A DNA stretch of 64,000 nucleotides, from the NCBI GenBank assembly GCA_017525855.1, contig JAFXSE010000099.1, forward strand, positions 34,954 through 98,953. The letters are read 5' to 3'. Made by a program: the position numbers and the translations under genes. This stretch comes from Bacilli bacterium (GTDB lineage: Bacteria; Bacillota; Bacilli; RF39; UBA660). The notes under the pieces were generated by a model, which did not search any database, was not told the origin of the DNA, and saw nothing but the letters and a program-made list of their open reading frames with translations. Positions 7,733-15,843 of this stretch are shown in pieces (the first letter of the stretch is position 1; each line of letters starts with the position of its first letter).

Positions 7733-8905
7733 ATGAAAAAGATTATATTTATTTTACTTTTAAGTATTTTATTAAATCCTATTTATATTTTTGCAGAAGA
7801 AAAGCAGGAAGAACAAAAGGAAGAAATAGCTTTAATAAAAAATGCGACTTCTGGACTTTTAATGGAAGAATCAACTGGACAAATAATATATGAAAAAGAT
7901 AAAGACAAACAAGTTGCAGTAGCTTCAATGACAAAGATGGTTGCTCAAATAATAATACTTGAAAATATAGAATCTAAAAAGATTAAATGGACAGATGTTG
8001 TAACAGTTTCAAAAAATGCAGCTGATATGGGAGGATCCCAAATATATTTAGCTGCAAACGAAAAGATGACTGTAAAAGATTTATTTAAAGGAATATCAAT
8101 GGCTAGTGCTAATGATGCAACCGTAGCAATGGCAGAACACATTTCAGGAAGTGAAAATAAATTTGTACAATTAATGAATCAAAAAGTAAAAGAATTAGGA
8201 CTTAAAAATACAGCTTTTAAAAATAGTACAGGTTTGGATGAAGAGGGACACTTTTCAAGCGCATATGACATGGCAATAATTGCAAAAAACTTACTTTCCC
8301 ATGAAGAAATACTAAATTTTTCTGGAGTATATGAAGATTATTTAAGAGTAAATACTCCAAACAAGTTCTGGCTAGTTAATACAAATAAACTAGTACGTAC
8401 TTATAGTGGAAGCGATGGCTTAAAAACAGGACATACAGATGCTGCAAAATATTGTATAGCAGCAACAGCAAAAAGAAATAATATGAGACTTATTGCTATT
8501 GTCTTAGGAGAGGATACAGCCGCAATTAGAAATAAAGAAGCAATGGAATTATTAGATTATGGATTTAACAATAAACAATTAAAAATTATAAAGAAAAAAA
8601 ATGAAATAATTAAAACATTAACATTAGATAAATCAACAAGAAACTCTATTAGTATTAAACCAGAGAAAGATATAACTATATTGACAGATAAAGGAGTTAA
8701 CAATAATAAGTACTCAACTAAATTAAATATTAATAAAATAAAACTACCACTTAAAAAAAATCAAGTAGTAGGTAGTATTACAGTTTATCAAGATAATAAA
8801 AAAATAGTTACAAAAAATTTAATAGTAACATCATCAGTAGAAAAACTAAGTTACTTAAAATTATTATTAAATAATTTAAAAAATATATCAACTGGAATCC
8901 TATAG
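7733..8905 (+). CDS. dacF: D-alanyl-D-alanine carboxypeptidase (DacF-like), sporulation operon
   Basis: A 390-aa S11 peptidase. It has a signal peptide (cleaved near FA|EE, residue 21) and the catalytic SMTK (S65, K68), SAN in GISMASANDA, and KTG in GLKTGHTD. A PBP5-type C-terminal beta domain follows, then a terminal amphipathic stretch that would bind the membrane. The enzyme trims the terminal D-Ala from peptidoglycan peptides. It stands first in a run with a SpoIIAA-like gene, a SigF-like gene and spoVA genes, as dacF does in Bacillus, which is the reason for the symbol; a second paralog lies at 14370. Confidence 0.85.
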   Translation: MKKIIFILLLSILLNPIYIFAEEKQEEQKEEIALIKNATSGLLMEESTGQIIYEKDKDKQVAVASMTKMVAQIIILENIESKKIKWTDVVTVSKNAADMGGSQIYLAANEKMTVKDLFKGISMASANDATVAMAEHISGSENKFVQLMNQKVKELGLKNTAFKNSTGLDEEGHFSSAYDMAIIAKNLLSHEEILNFSGVYEDYLRVNTPNKFWLVNTNKLVRTYSGSDGLKTGHTDAAKYCIAATAKRNNMRLIAIVLGEDTAAIRNKEAMELLDYGFNNKQLKIIKKKNEIIKTLTLDKSTRNSISIKPEKDITILTDKGVNNNKYSTKLNINKIKLPLKKNQVVGSITVYQDNKKIVTKNLIVTSSVEKLSYLKLLLNNLKNISTGIL

Positions 8906-8996
8906 TCGATATTTGTCGAACGAATTAATTGTCTTCTTTTGTCGAAAAGGTATAAAAATAATAAAAAGTGTTCTATATTCTTAATGAGGTGGAAAA

Positions 8997-9329
8997 ATGT
9001 TATACACTAATGTAAGAAATGGAATACTTTTTATTTCTATTGAAGATGAAATTACAGAAAATACTATATCAAACTTAACAAAAGAGATTGATTTCCTGCT
9101 CTATAATCAAGGAATAAGTTTGTATGCATTTAACTTTAATTACTTAAAAAATTTTAGTACTCAATTTTTAAATAACTTTCAAAACAAATTAACAGAAATA
9201 TTCTTAAAATGTGGAAGTGTAGTAATTTATGGAATTGATAAAGTATATGAAGGGATTTTTGGTAAAAGAAAAGATAATTTATTCTATGCAGAAAAAGTTG
9301 AGGATGTATATAATTTACTTAGCTTATAG
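8997..9329 (+). CDS. spoIIAA: SpoIIAA-like STAS-domain protein (anti-anti-sigma)
   Basis: The 110-aa length, the beta-alpha pattern starting LYTNVRNGILFISIEDEI, and the position between dacF and a sporulation sigma gene indicate a SpoIIAA-type STAS protein. The usual DSSG phosphorylation motif is not present; the aligned segment reads NYLKNFSTQFLNNF, so a serine may be retained but the aspartate and glycine are lost. In Bacillus, unphosphorylated SpoIIAA frees SigF from SpoIIAB. No spoIIAB follows here: the next gene, 12 nt on, is the sigma factor. The role may therefore differ. Assignment rests on context more than on motif strength. Confidence 0.6.
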   Translation: MLYTNVRNGILFISIEDEITENTISNLTKEIDFLLYNQGISLYAFNFNYLKNFSTQFLNNFQNKLTEIFLKCGSVVIYGIDKVYEGIFGKRKDNLFYAEKVEDVYNLLSL

Positions 9330-9341
9330 GAGAAATGATTA

Positions 9342-9977
9342 ATGGATGAAATTTTAGAGTATGAGAATTTAGTTAGAAATATTATTAAAAAATATAACTA
9401 TTATGGAGATTATGAAGATTTATATCAAGCAGGTATGATGGGACTTATGAAAGCATTGAAAGAATATAAGCCTGGAGGTGCTAAATTTTCAACATATGCA
9501 TATACGTGGATAATAGGAGAAGTAACTAATTTTATAAGAGAAAATCAACCAATAAAAAAAAGTAGAGACATTATTCGACTGAGTAGGCAAGTAGAAAAAT
9601 GTAGAGAAATAATGTATCAAAAATTAGGAAGAGAACCAACCGACCTAGAAGTTTCCCTAATAACAGAAATAGATGAAGAAAAAATACGAGAAATAAGGAT
9701 GTTAAATCAAAAGACAGAAAGTCTTGATTATGCAATAGAAGATAATGAAGAAAGTCTATATAATTCAATAAAGGTATATGATAATAACCTAGATTGTAGT
9801 CACTTAGATTTAAAAGAACAATTAAATAAATTAGATGAAGATGAAAAAAAACTAATTTATGCAAGATATTATGATGGATATACACAAAGTGAATTATCAA
9901 AAAGTCTAGGAATTAGTCAAGTTCAAGTATCAAGAAAAGAAAATAAAATCTTAGAAAAACTAAGGGTAAAACTTTAG
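9342..9977 (+). CDS. sigF: Sporulation sigma factor, SigF/SigG family (N-terminally short)
   Basis: A 211-aa sigma-70 family protein, against about 255 for Bacillus SigF. Region 2 is clear (DLYQAGMMGLMKALKEY, KFSTYAYTWIIGEV, NFIREN), as is region 3 around KLGREPTDLEV. Region 4 contains YTQSELSKSLGISQVQVS. The IGEV...FIREN and ISQVQVSR signatures are those of the SigB/F/G group. The N-terminus starts within region 2.1, so the usual leading 40 residues are absent. It is followed by spoVAC. By order it is SigF (forespore early sigma), but SigG cannot be excluded on sequence. Confidence 0.8.
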   Translation: MDEILEYENLVRNIIKKYNYYGDYEDLYQAGMMGLMKALKEYKPGGAKFSTYAYTWIIGEVTNFIRENQPIKKSRDIIRLSRQVEKCREIMYQKLGREPTDLEVSLITEIDEEKIREIRMLNQKTESLDYAIEDNEESLYNSIKVYDNNLDCSHLDLKEQLNKLDEDEKKLIYARYYDGYTQSELSKSLGISQVQVSRKENKILEKLRVKL

Positions 9978-10028
9978 TTTTTTTGTATAAAAAAAATATA
10001 CTGGCAAATAATAGTAATGGTGAAAAAT

Positions 10029-10472
10029 ATGATAAATAAAAAATATGATGAAATAGTAGAAAAACATAAACCAACAGAAGAAAAAAGTAAAAACACTTTA
10101 ATTGCCTTTTTGATTGGAGGATTAGTTGGTTCAATTGGTGAAGGTTTAATTCAATTATTTTGTTTTCTTTTTCATACTTCAAGAACTATAAGTTCAGTAT
10201 ATATGATTATTACTTTAATCTTTCTTGCTGCTCTTTGTACTGCCTTAGGATTCTTTGATAAATGGGTAAACTTTGCAAGATGCGGCTTATTAATTCCCAT
10301 TACAGGTTTTGCCCATTCAATAATGAGTGCAGCCCTAGAATATAAAAAAGAAGGACCAATTTATGGTATAGGAAGTAATGCTTTCAAACTTGCAGGATCA
10401 GTAATAGTTTATGGAGTAGTATCAGCGTGGACATTCGGAGTAATAAGACTCATAATCGGAGGTATAGTATGA
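10029..10472 (+). CDS. spoVAC: Stage V sporulation protein AC
   Basis: A 147-aa membrane protein with KKYDEIVEKHKPTEEKSKN, then helices and the family motif FARCGLLIPITGFAHSIMSA. SpoVAC is the mechanosensitive-like channel subunit of the SpoVA complex, which moves dipicolinic acid across the inner spore membrane. I chose the ATG at 10029 because GGTGA (10019-10023) is spaced 5 nt from it; an in-frame ATG at 10017 lacks a site. It overlaps spoVAD by 4 nt (ATGA). Confidence 0.93.
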   Translation: MINKKYDEIVEKHKPTEEKSKNTLIAFLIGGLVGSIGEGLIQLFCFLFHTSRTISSVYMIITLIFLAALCTALGFFDKWVNFARCGLLIPITGFAHSIMSAALEYKKEGPIYGIGSNAFKLAGSVIVYGVVSAWTFGVIRLIIGGIV

Positions 10473-11461
10473 CTTTTAAATATAATAATGTATACCTAAA
10501 TAACACTTATACAATAGTAGGACCATATGAATATAAAGGACCATTAGGTAAATATTTTGATGATCATTATGAAAATTTATATTGTGAGGCATCAACATGG
10601 GAACAAGCAGAAGTAAAATTACTTGAAGAAAGTATGAAAAAAGTATTAAGAAAAAATAAAATGACTAAAGACAGTATTGACTTAGTAATTTCAGGTGACT
10701 TACTTAATCAAGTATCATCATCTTGTTATGCTGCAAATGAAATTGGTAAACCATTTTTAGGAGTATACAGTGCTTGTGCATCAAATGTAGAAGGACTAAT
10801 TATAGCCTCTAACATGATTCAAAATAAGCAAATAACTACTTGTCTTTGTGGAACTAGTTCTCATAATATGTCCAGTGAAAAGCAATTTAGAAATCCAACA
10901 GAATATGGAGCACCAAAACCAAAAACGGCGACATTTACAGCAACAGGAGGAGCAAGTGCAATTGTTTCAAATAAAAAAAGCGATATAAAAATAGAAAGTG
11001 CAACAATTGGGAAAATAATAGATTATGATCAAAAAGATGCTTTAAATATGGGAGCAGTAATGGCTGGAGCTGCAGCCGATACAATAAAAACACATCTAGA
11101 AGATTTAAATAGAAAAGAAGATTATTATGATCTTATAGTAACAGGAGATTTAGGATTATACGGAAAAGAAATATTAAAAGAATACCTACAAAAAGAACAT
11201 AAAATAAATATTTCAAAAAACTATAATGATTGTGGAATAATGTTATATGACTTAAAAAAACAAAAAGAAGTATTAGCAGGAGGAAGTGGACCTGTATGTA
11301 GTGCCTTAGTTACATATGGATTTATTCTAGATCAAATGAGGCAAAAAAATTTAAAAAAAGTATTAGTTGTAGCAACAGGAGCTTTATTTAGTCCAACTTT
11401 CCTTTATCAAAAACAAAATATATTAAGTATTGCACATGCAATTAGTTTGGAGGCTATATAA
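10469..11461 (+). CDS. spoVAD: Stage V sporulation protein AD
   Basis: A 330-aa thiolase-fold protein with the family segments GVYSACASNVEG, CGTSSHNMSSEKQFR, EYGAPKPKTATFTATGG and the C-terminal SIAHAISLEAI. SpoVAD binds dipicolinic acid in the SpoVA channel of the forespore inner membrane; it has no known catalytic role. The start at 10469 is preceded by CGGAGGT and overlaps the spoVAC stop as ATGA. Longer in-frame upstream residues belong to the spoVAC overlap and are not supported by a ribosome site. Its stop overlaps the spoVAE start. Confidence 0.93.
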   Translation: MTFKYNNVYLNNTYTIVGPYEYKGPLGKYFDDHYENLYCEASTWEQAEVKLLEESMKKVLRKNKMTKDSIDLVISGDLLNQVSSSCYAANEIGKPFLGVYSACASNVEGLIIASNMIQNKQITTCLCGTSSHNMSSEKQFRNPTEYGAPKPKTATFTATGGASAIVSNKKSDIKIESATIGKIIDYDQKDALNMGAVMAGAAADTIKTHLEDLNRKEDYYDLIVTGDLGLYGKEILKEYLQKEHKINISKNYNDCGIMLYDLKKQKEVLAGGSGPVCSALVTYGFILDQMRQKNLKKVLVVATGALFSPTFLYQKQNILSIAHAISLEAI

Positions 11462-11814
11462 TGGAAAAAATAGTACTATCATTTATATTTTGTGGTTTAG
11501 TATGTTTAATTGCTCAACTTATCCTAGATAATACAAAACTAACTCCAGGACATATAACTAGTATTTTTGTAGTTTTAGGCGCATTCTTAGATGTATCAAA
11601 TATTTATGATAAAATTGTTGAAATAGTAGGCGGAGGAGCAATGGTTCCAATCACTAGTTTTGGCCATCAGTTAATCCATGGAGGACTTCAACAAGCAGAA
11701 TCCAATGGAGTATTTGGTCTTGTTATGGGAATGTTTGACCTAACTGCATCAGGTATTTCAGCCGCAATAGTTTTTGCATTTTTTCTAACATTAATCTTTA
11801 AACCAAAAAATTGA
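11461..11814 (+). CDS. spoVAE: Stage V sporulation protein AE (SpoVAEb)
   Basis: A 117-aa membrane protein with three or four helices and the conserved GGGAMVPITSFGHQLIHGG segment, shared in kind with SpoVAC. Together with SpoVAC and SpoVAD it makes the minimal conserved SpoVA set for dipicolinate transport. Its ATG overlaps the spoVAD stop codon, so translation is coupled. spoVAA, spoVAB and spoVAF are not present in the run, which is common outside Bacillus. Confidence 0.92.
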   Translation: MEKIVLSFIFCGLVCLIAQLILDNTKLTPGHITSIFVVLGAFLDVSNIYDKIVEIVGGGAMVPITSFGHQLIHGGLQQAESNGVFGLVMGMFDLTASGISAAIVFAFFLTLIFKPKN

Positions 11815-11822
11815 TAAAAACA

Positions 11823-11851
11823 TAGAAAAAGTAAAACTTTTATGATATACT
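11823..11851 (+). promoter_or_regulatory. Extended -10 promoter for the 259-aa membrane protein
   Basis: TGATATACT (11843-11851) is an extended -10 with TAGAAA (11823-11828) 17 nt upstream. Confidence 0.4.
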
Positions 11852-11876
11852 CCTATATATAATAGGAGGAGTAAAT

Positions 11877-12656
11877 ATGAATAACGAAGCAGAAGTATTA
11901 GAAGAAAAACAAAATCAAAATCAAAATGGGAATAAAAAAGGAAAGGGTTCAGTTGTTACAATAATTTTACTAATTTTAATAATATTAGGACTAGTAGCTT
12001 ATATTGCATATGATAAAGGATTAATATTAAAAGATAAAACAGAAACAAAAGAAGAAAGTAAGAAAAATAAAAAAGAAACTGAAACAACAGAAGAAAATAA
12101 AACAACAACAGAAGAAATAAAATCTGTAGATTTAACAAAATGCTTAAACACTACAAATCTTACCTATACTAATTTAAATGAAAATCAGGAAAATGTAGGA
12201 TTAGAAATATTAACAAACTCAGATATTACAAAATTAAAAATCAACTGGGATAAATTTGGACCTATATCTGGAGCAACAGCATGGACTTCAACTAACGAAG
12301 AATTAAACATTACTAGCTTATCTGCAAAAGTTAAATCAGGATTTGTAGGTGGAGAAGGTCAAGATCCAAAAGGAACAATTCTATTTTACTTAATGGAAGA
12401 TGGAACAGTTGAATATACTAAAGTATTTAATTTAGTAGAAAATGTAGGATATAATGTAAACTATACTTATGACAAAGATACAAATGGAAGTATTATAGGT
12501 CAACATTTTGAAAGTCAAGGTAAAGTAAAAAATGTAGAAGGCACAGTAAAAATATATACTGCTCAAGTTAGTAATGGACAAACTGGATATATGACTACTA
12601 TAGCTGCTAAAAGAGATGGAAGTTTCTACGATTTAGGTTATGCAATTAGAAATTAA
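11877..12656 (+). CDS. Hypothetical single-pass membrane protein
   Basis: A 259-aa protein that I cannot assign to a family. It has a hydrophilic N-terminus (Asn/Gln/Lys-rich, residues 1-25), one membrane helix (about 26-47), a highly charged Glu/Lys/Thr linker to about residue 85, and a folded extracellular domain that begins near DLTKCLNTTNL and ends DLGYAIRN. The arrangement suggests an N-in, C-out protein tethered to the membrane. It has its own promoter and terminator and is not part of the spoVA run, although it follows it. Confidence 0.65.
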   Translation: MNNEAEVLEEKQNQNQNGNKKGKGSVVTIILLILIILGLVAYIAYDKGLILKDKTETKEESKKNKKETETTEENKTTTEEIKSVDLTKCLNTTNLTYTNLNENQENVGLEILTNSDITKLKINWDKFGPISGATAWTSTNEELNITSLSAKVKSGFVGGEGQDPKGTILFYLMEDGTVEYTKVFNLVENVGYNVNYTYDKDTNGSIIGQHFESQGKVKNVEGTVKIYTAQVSNGQTGYMTTIAAKRDGSFYDLGYAIRN

Positions 12657-12669
12657 AATAAAATAAAAG

Positions 12670-12697
12670 CTTTAGAGTTTTTCTAAAGTCTTTTTTT
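12670..12697 (+). terminator. Intrinsic terminator
   Basis: CTTTAGA (12670-12676) pairs with TCTAAAG (12682-12688), followed by TCTTTTTTTATT. It lies between convergent genes. Confidence 0.75.
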
Positions 12698-13001
12698 ATT
12701 TATTGTTAACAGAGAGTTTAATTATTAAATCCATATCATCATCAACAGCCATAATATTTTTGTGATTCTGATGACACTTTTCACATCTATATAAAATTTT
12801 ATAAGTATCTCTAAATTTTTCTATACCAATAGGTCTTAAAAGTCCATGGCAATTATTTTCTCTATCACCAGGATTAATATCAACATGTAAGGAATATAAA
12901 CAATATGGACAATGATCTCTCGCACTGTATTCAAGAGGTGAAACCATTTTTCCACAATTTTTACAAATAAACTCTTCATCTCTCATAGTAAACTTTTTCA
13001 T
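12696..13001 (-). CDS. RNHCP-domain zinc-ribbon protein
   Basis: A 101-aa protein rich in paired cysteines: FICKNCGK, then ARDHCPYCLYSLHVD, NPGDRENNCHG and LYRCEKCHQNH. This pattern is that of the RNHCP domain, here with D in place of N in the naming motif, and would bind two zinc ions. The cellular role of the family is not established; translation- or RNA-related functions have been guessed. I chose the ATG at 13001 rather than the in-frame GTG at 13010 because the AGGTGA site overlaps the GTG and is well spaced for the ATG. It is transcribed against its neighbours. Confidence 0.8.
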   Translation of the reverse strand: MKKFTMRDEEFICKNCGKMVSPLEYSARDHCPYCLYSLHVDINPGDRENNCHGLLRPIGIEKFRDTYKILYRCEKCHQNHKNIMAVDDDMDLIIKLSVNNK

Positions 13002-13064
13002 TAAAATCACCTAGAATCATTATACCATATATGATATAATAATTAATAGAACAGGATTGATAGT

Positions 13065-13784
13065 ATGGAGTTAGATTTTAAATTAGATGAATTTAGTGGT
13101 CCACTTGATTTACTACTACATCTTATAAAAGAAAATAAAATGAATATTCTAGATATTGAAATAGAACGTATTACTGAACAATACTTAGAGTATTTAAACA
13201 AAATGGAAGAGATGAATTTAGAAGTTACAAGTAATTATTTAGTAATGGCATCAGAACTATTATATATAAAAAGTAAAATGTTACTTCCAAAACCTAAAAT
13301 AGAAGAAGATGAAGAAGAAGATCCGCGTGAAGAATTAGTTAATAGATTGCTAGAATATCAAACATATAAAGAAATTACGAAAACACTAAAAGAAAAAGAA
13401 GAATTAAGAAAAGAAATATATACTAAGGCACCAGTTGATGTAAAAGAGTATATGACAAGTGAAGTAAATATAACTGATGAATTAAATGTAGACGATTTAG
13501 TGGATGCTTTCAAAAAGTTTTTACTTCGTCAAAAAGAAAACAGACCAATTCATACACAAGTAACAGAAAAAGAAGTAACAGTTGCTGAAAGAAGGAAAAG
13601 AATAAAAGACATAATATTTAAGAAAAAAAGAGTATCATTCTTTGAACTTTTTGAAGATTATACAAAGGAATATGTAGTTGCTACTTTTTTGGCAATCTTA
13701 GAAATGGCCAAAGCAAAAGAACTTTTTATAAAACAAGAAAAAGCATTTGATGACATAATATGTGAGGTAGGAAATGGAAAATAA
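13065..13784 (+). CDS. scpA: Segregation and condensation protein A
   Basis: A 239-aa kleisin. It has the N-terminal FSGPLDLLLHLIKENKMNI motif that binds the neck of Smc, a long charged helix (KPKIEEDEEEDPREELVNRL) and a C-terminal winged helix that binds the Smc head. With ScpB and Smc it compacts and separates the chromosome. The gene overlaps scpB by 11 nt, as usual. A TGATATAAT extended -10 (13032-13040) lies about 25 nt upstream. Confidence 0.95.
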   Translation: MELDFKLDEFSGPLDLLLHLIKENKMNILDIEIERITEQYLEYLNKMEEMNLEVTSNYLVMASELLYIKSKMLLPKPKIEEDEEEDPREELVNRLLEYQTYKEITKTLKEKEELRKEIYTKAPVDVKEYMTSEVNITDELNVDDLVDAFKKFLLRQKENRPIHTQVTEKEVTVAERRKRIKDIIFKKKRVSFFELFEDYTKEYVVATFLAILEMAKAKELFIKQEKAFDDIICEVGNGK

Positions 13785-14349
13785 AGCAATACTTGAAGGA
13801 TTACTATTTGTAGTAGGTGAAGATGGATTAAACATTGAACAAATAAAAGATGTATTACAAATAGAAGAAGATGAAGCAAAAAAATTAATACTGGAATTAA
13901 AAGATAATTATAATGACAAAAGTAGAGGCCTTAGAATTGATTTTCTAGGCAATAAGATTAAACTAACAACAAAGAGAGAACACAAGGAATATTATCAAAG
14001 ATTAATAGAAAATCCAGAAACAAATTCTCTTAGCCAAGCATCATTAGAAACTCTAGCCATAATCGCATATAATCAACCAATAACTAGAGCTCAAGTAGAT
14101 GAATTAAGAGGGGTTTCAACTAGTCAAATGTTAAGAAAACTAGTTGCTAAAGGGTTTGTAAAAGAAACAGGTAGAAGTAATCTCCCTGGAAGACCTATTT
14201 TATACGAAACAACCAGCGAGTTCTTAGATTATTTTGGACTAAATTCAATAGATGATCTTCCAGATATGAGAGATTTTATAACTCCAGAAGAAACAGAAGA
14301 AGAGAATGTAGATTTATATCATTCAAAGTATAAAGAAAATATTAATTAG
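13774..14349 (+). CDS. scpB: Segregation and condensation protein B
   Basis: A 191-aa protein with two winged-helix domains. The signatures LEGLLFVVGEDGL at the start, SLETLAIIAYNQPITRAQVD, ELRGVSTSQMLRKLV and KETGRSNLPGRPILYETT are diagnostic. ScpB dimers stabilise ScpA on the Smc heads. Length and order match the family. It is followed after 20 nt by a carboxypeptidase gene that is probably cotranscribed. Confidence 0.95.
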   Translation: MENKAILEGLLFVVGEDGLNIEQIKDVLQIEEDEAKKLILELKDNYNDKSRGLRIDFLGNKIKLTTKREHKEYYQRLIENPETNSLSQASLETLAIIAYNQPITRAQVDELRGVSTSQMLRKLVAKGFVKETGRSNLPGRPILYETTSEFLDYFGLNSIDDLPDMRDFITPEETEEENVDLYHSKYKENIN

Positions 14350-14369
14350 ACATGAATAGGAGGCACAAT

Positions 14370-15581
14370 ATGAAAAAAATATTATTTATAATATTTATAT
14401 TATTAACCCCTATTTATGCTAATGCTTTAGAGTATCCTAATTTAAACTCTAGAGTAGTTGAAATATATGATATAACAGATAATAAAGTATTATATGAAAT
14501 TAATTCAACAAAAGTATCATCAATTGCATCACTAACTAAAATAGCAACCACTATAACAGCTATAGAAAATATTAGTAACTTAGATGAAAAAGTAACTATC
14601 ACAAGAGATATTCTTAATACAGTAAGTTGGGATGCCAGTAAGGCTGGTCTAAAAGTAAATGATGTAGTAACATACAGAGATTTATTATATGCATCTATAT
14701 TACCAAGTGGTGCTGATGCTACCAATTCAATTGCAATACTAAACAGTGGCAGTATTAGTGATTACGTAAAAAAAATGAATGAATTAGTAAAAAAAATTGG
14801 TCTAAATAACACTCATTTTGTCAATGTAACTGGCTTAGATGAAGAAAACCATTATTCAACAGCTGATGACATTAGAAAACTATTACAGTATTCCTTAAAA
14901 AATCCATTATTTAAAGAAATATATACAACAAGAGAATACAAATTAACAAATGGATTAAAGGTCATTTCCAGTATATCTTTATATAATAAAAATAATATCG
15001 ATACCAGTAAAATACTAGGAAGTAAAACCGGCTTTACTGGAAATGCTGGATACTGTTTTTCATCACTTAGTAATATTAATAACCATGAATTTATTACAAT
15101 TGTTTTAAATGCTAAACAAAAAGGCGATAATTTAAACGACACTGTAAAAATACTTAACTTTATTAGTGATAATTATAGTGAAGAAATTCTAGTTAAAAAG
15201 GGGACAGTTATAAAAAAACTACCTGTTACTCTAAGTAAAATAGATAGTTATAAAATAAAATCAACATCAAACATAGTAAAGTTTTTACCCAAAGATTATA
15301 ATAAAGAAGAACTAACTATTGAATATAAAGGTTTAGAAAAACTAAATTATAAAAACAACAAGGGACAAAAAATAGGTACTATAAAATACTATTATGATGA
15401 GGAATTGTTTCAAACAGAGAATGTAGTACTTAATAGAAATATAGATTTTAGTATCAAAAAATTTATTATTAAGTATTATTATATAATTATAATCTTTGCT
15501 TTAATAATTGTAATAGCTATAACTAAACTATTTTTAAATAAAAAAAATAATAAAAACAAGAAAAAATTTATGGGCAAATAA
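14370..15581 (+). CDS. D-alanyl-D-alanine carboxypeptidase (second S11 paralog)
   Basis: A 403-aa protein with a signal peptide (cleaved near ANA, residue 19) and the penicillin-binding motifs SLTK (S54, K57), SGAD in place of SxN, and KTG in GSKTGFTG. A C-terminal beta region follows, then a true membrane helix (about 370-392) and a Lys/Asn-rich tail. It differs from the first paralog by this real transmembrane anchor. I chose ATG 14370 because AGGAGG lies 7 nt upstream; the earlier in-frame ATG has no site. It likely trims peptidoglycan peptides. Its stop codon sits within a terminator palindrome. Confidence 0.88.
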   Translation: MKKILFIIFILLTPIYANALEYPNLNSRVVEIYDITDNKVLYEINSTKVSSIASLTKIATTITAIENISNLDEKVTITRDILNTVSWDASKAGLKVNDVVTYRDLLYASILPSGADATNSIAILNSGSISDYVKKMNELVKKIGLNNTHFVNVTGLDEENHYSTADDIRKLLQYSLKNPLFKEIYTTREYKLTNGLKVISSISLYNKNNIDTSKILGSKTGFTGNAGYCFSSLSNINNHEFITIVLNAKQKGDNLNDTVKILNFISDNYSEEILVKKGTVIKKLPVTLSKIDSYKIKSTSNIVKFLPKDYNKEELTIEYKGLEKLNYKNNKGQKIGTIKYYYDEELFQTENVVLNRNIDFSIKKFIIKYYYIIIIFALIIVIAITKLFLNKKNNKNKKKFMGK

Positions 15582-15612
15582 ATATTTATTTGCTCATAAA
15601 TTTTAATTTTTA
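15567..15612 (+). terminator. Long palindromic terminator overlapping the stop codon
   Basis: A 34-bp palindrome (15567-15600, arms of 17 with one G-U) starts before the stop codon of the carboxypeptidase and is followed by TTTTAATTTTT. Confidence 0.75.
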
Positions 15613-15641
15613 TAATAATTTTATAAATAATTGAAAAAGTG

Positions 15642-15650
15642 TGCTATAAT
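15642..15650 (+). promoter_or_regulatory. Extended -10 promoter of tRNA-Leu
   Basis: TGCTATAAT lies 12 nt upstream of the tRNA; no good -35 is seen. Confidence 0.5.
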
Positions 15651-15661
15651 ATTCATGTAAT

Positions 15662-15748
15662 GCCTCCGTGGCGGAATTGGTAGACGCGCTGGACTCAAAA
15701 TCCAGTGGTAGCGATATCGTGTCGGTTCGAGTCCGACCGGAGGCACCA
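15662..15748 (+). tRNA. tRNA-Leu (anticodon CAA)
   Basis: An 87-nt class II cloverleaf. The acceptor GCCTCCG pairs with CGGAGGC, the D arm has GGCGGAATTGGTAGACGC, and the anticodon stem CTGGA/TCCAG encloses loop CTCAAAA (anticodon CAA). It has a long variable arm, T arm GTCGG-TTCGAGT-CCGAC, and an encoded CCA end (15746-15748). Confidence 0.97.
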
Positions 15749-15786
15749 GATTGATAGGAAACTCGAACTTTTCGAGTGTAAAACAA

Positions 15787-15810
15787 AACAACTTTTAAGT
15801 TGTTTTTTTT
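15787..15810 (+). terminator. Terminator of the tRNA-Leu transcript
   Basis: AACAAC (15787-15792) and GTTGTT (15799-15804) around TTTTAA, then a T run. A small hairpin with arms ACTCGA/TCGAGT precedes it. Confidence 0.7.
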
Positions 15811-15817
15811 GATAATA

Positions 15818-15843
15818 AAAGATACAAATTAATGTATCTTTTA
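15818..15843 (-). terminator. Terminator of the WG-repeat gene
   Basis: On the minus strand AAAGATACA and TGTATCTTT form a stem around a 6-nt loop, ending in a T-rich run; it overlaps the stop codon. Confidence 0.6.

Noticed and set aside
8905..8996. SigF/SigH promoter before spoIIAA
   Set aside because: GTATA followed by GTTCTATAT at 15 nt fits the forespore consensus only partly; not enough to report.
9571..10182. Minus-strand hydrophobic frames opposite sigF and spoVAC
   Set aside because: They are antisense shadows of A-rich coding sequence; no ribosome sites and strong plus-strand family matches.
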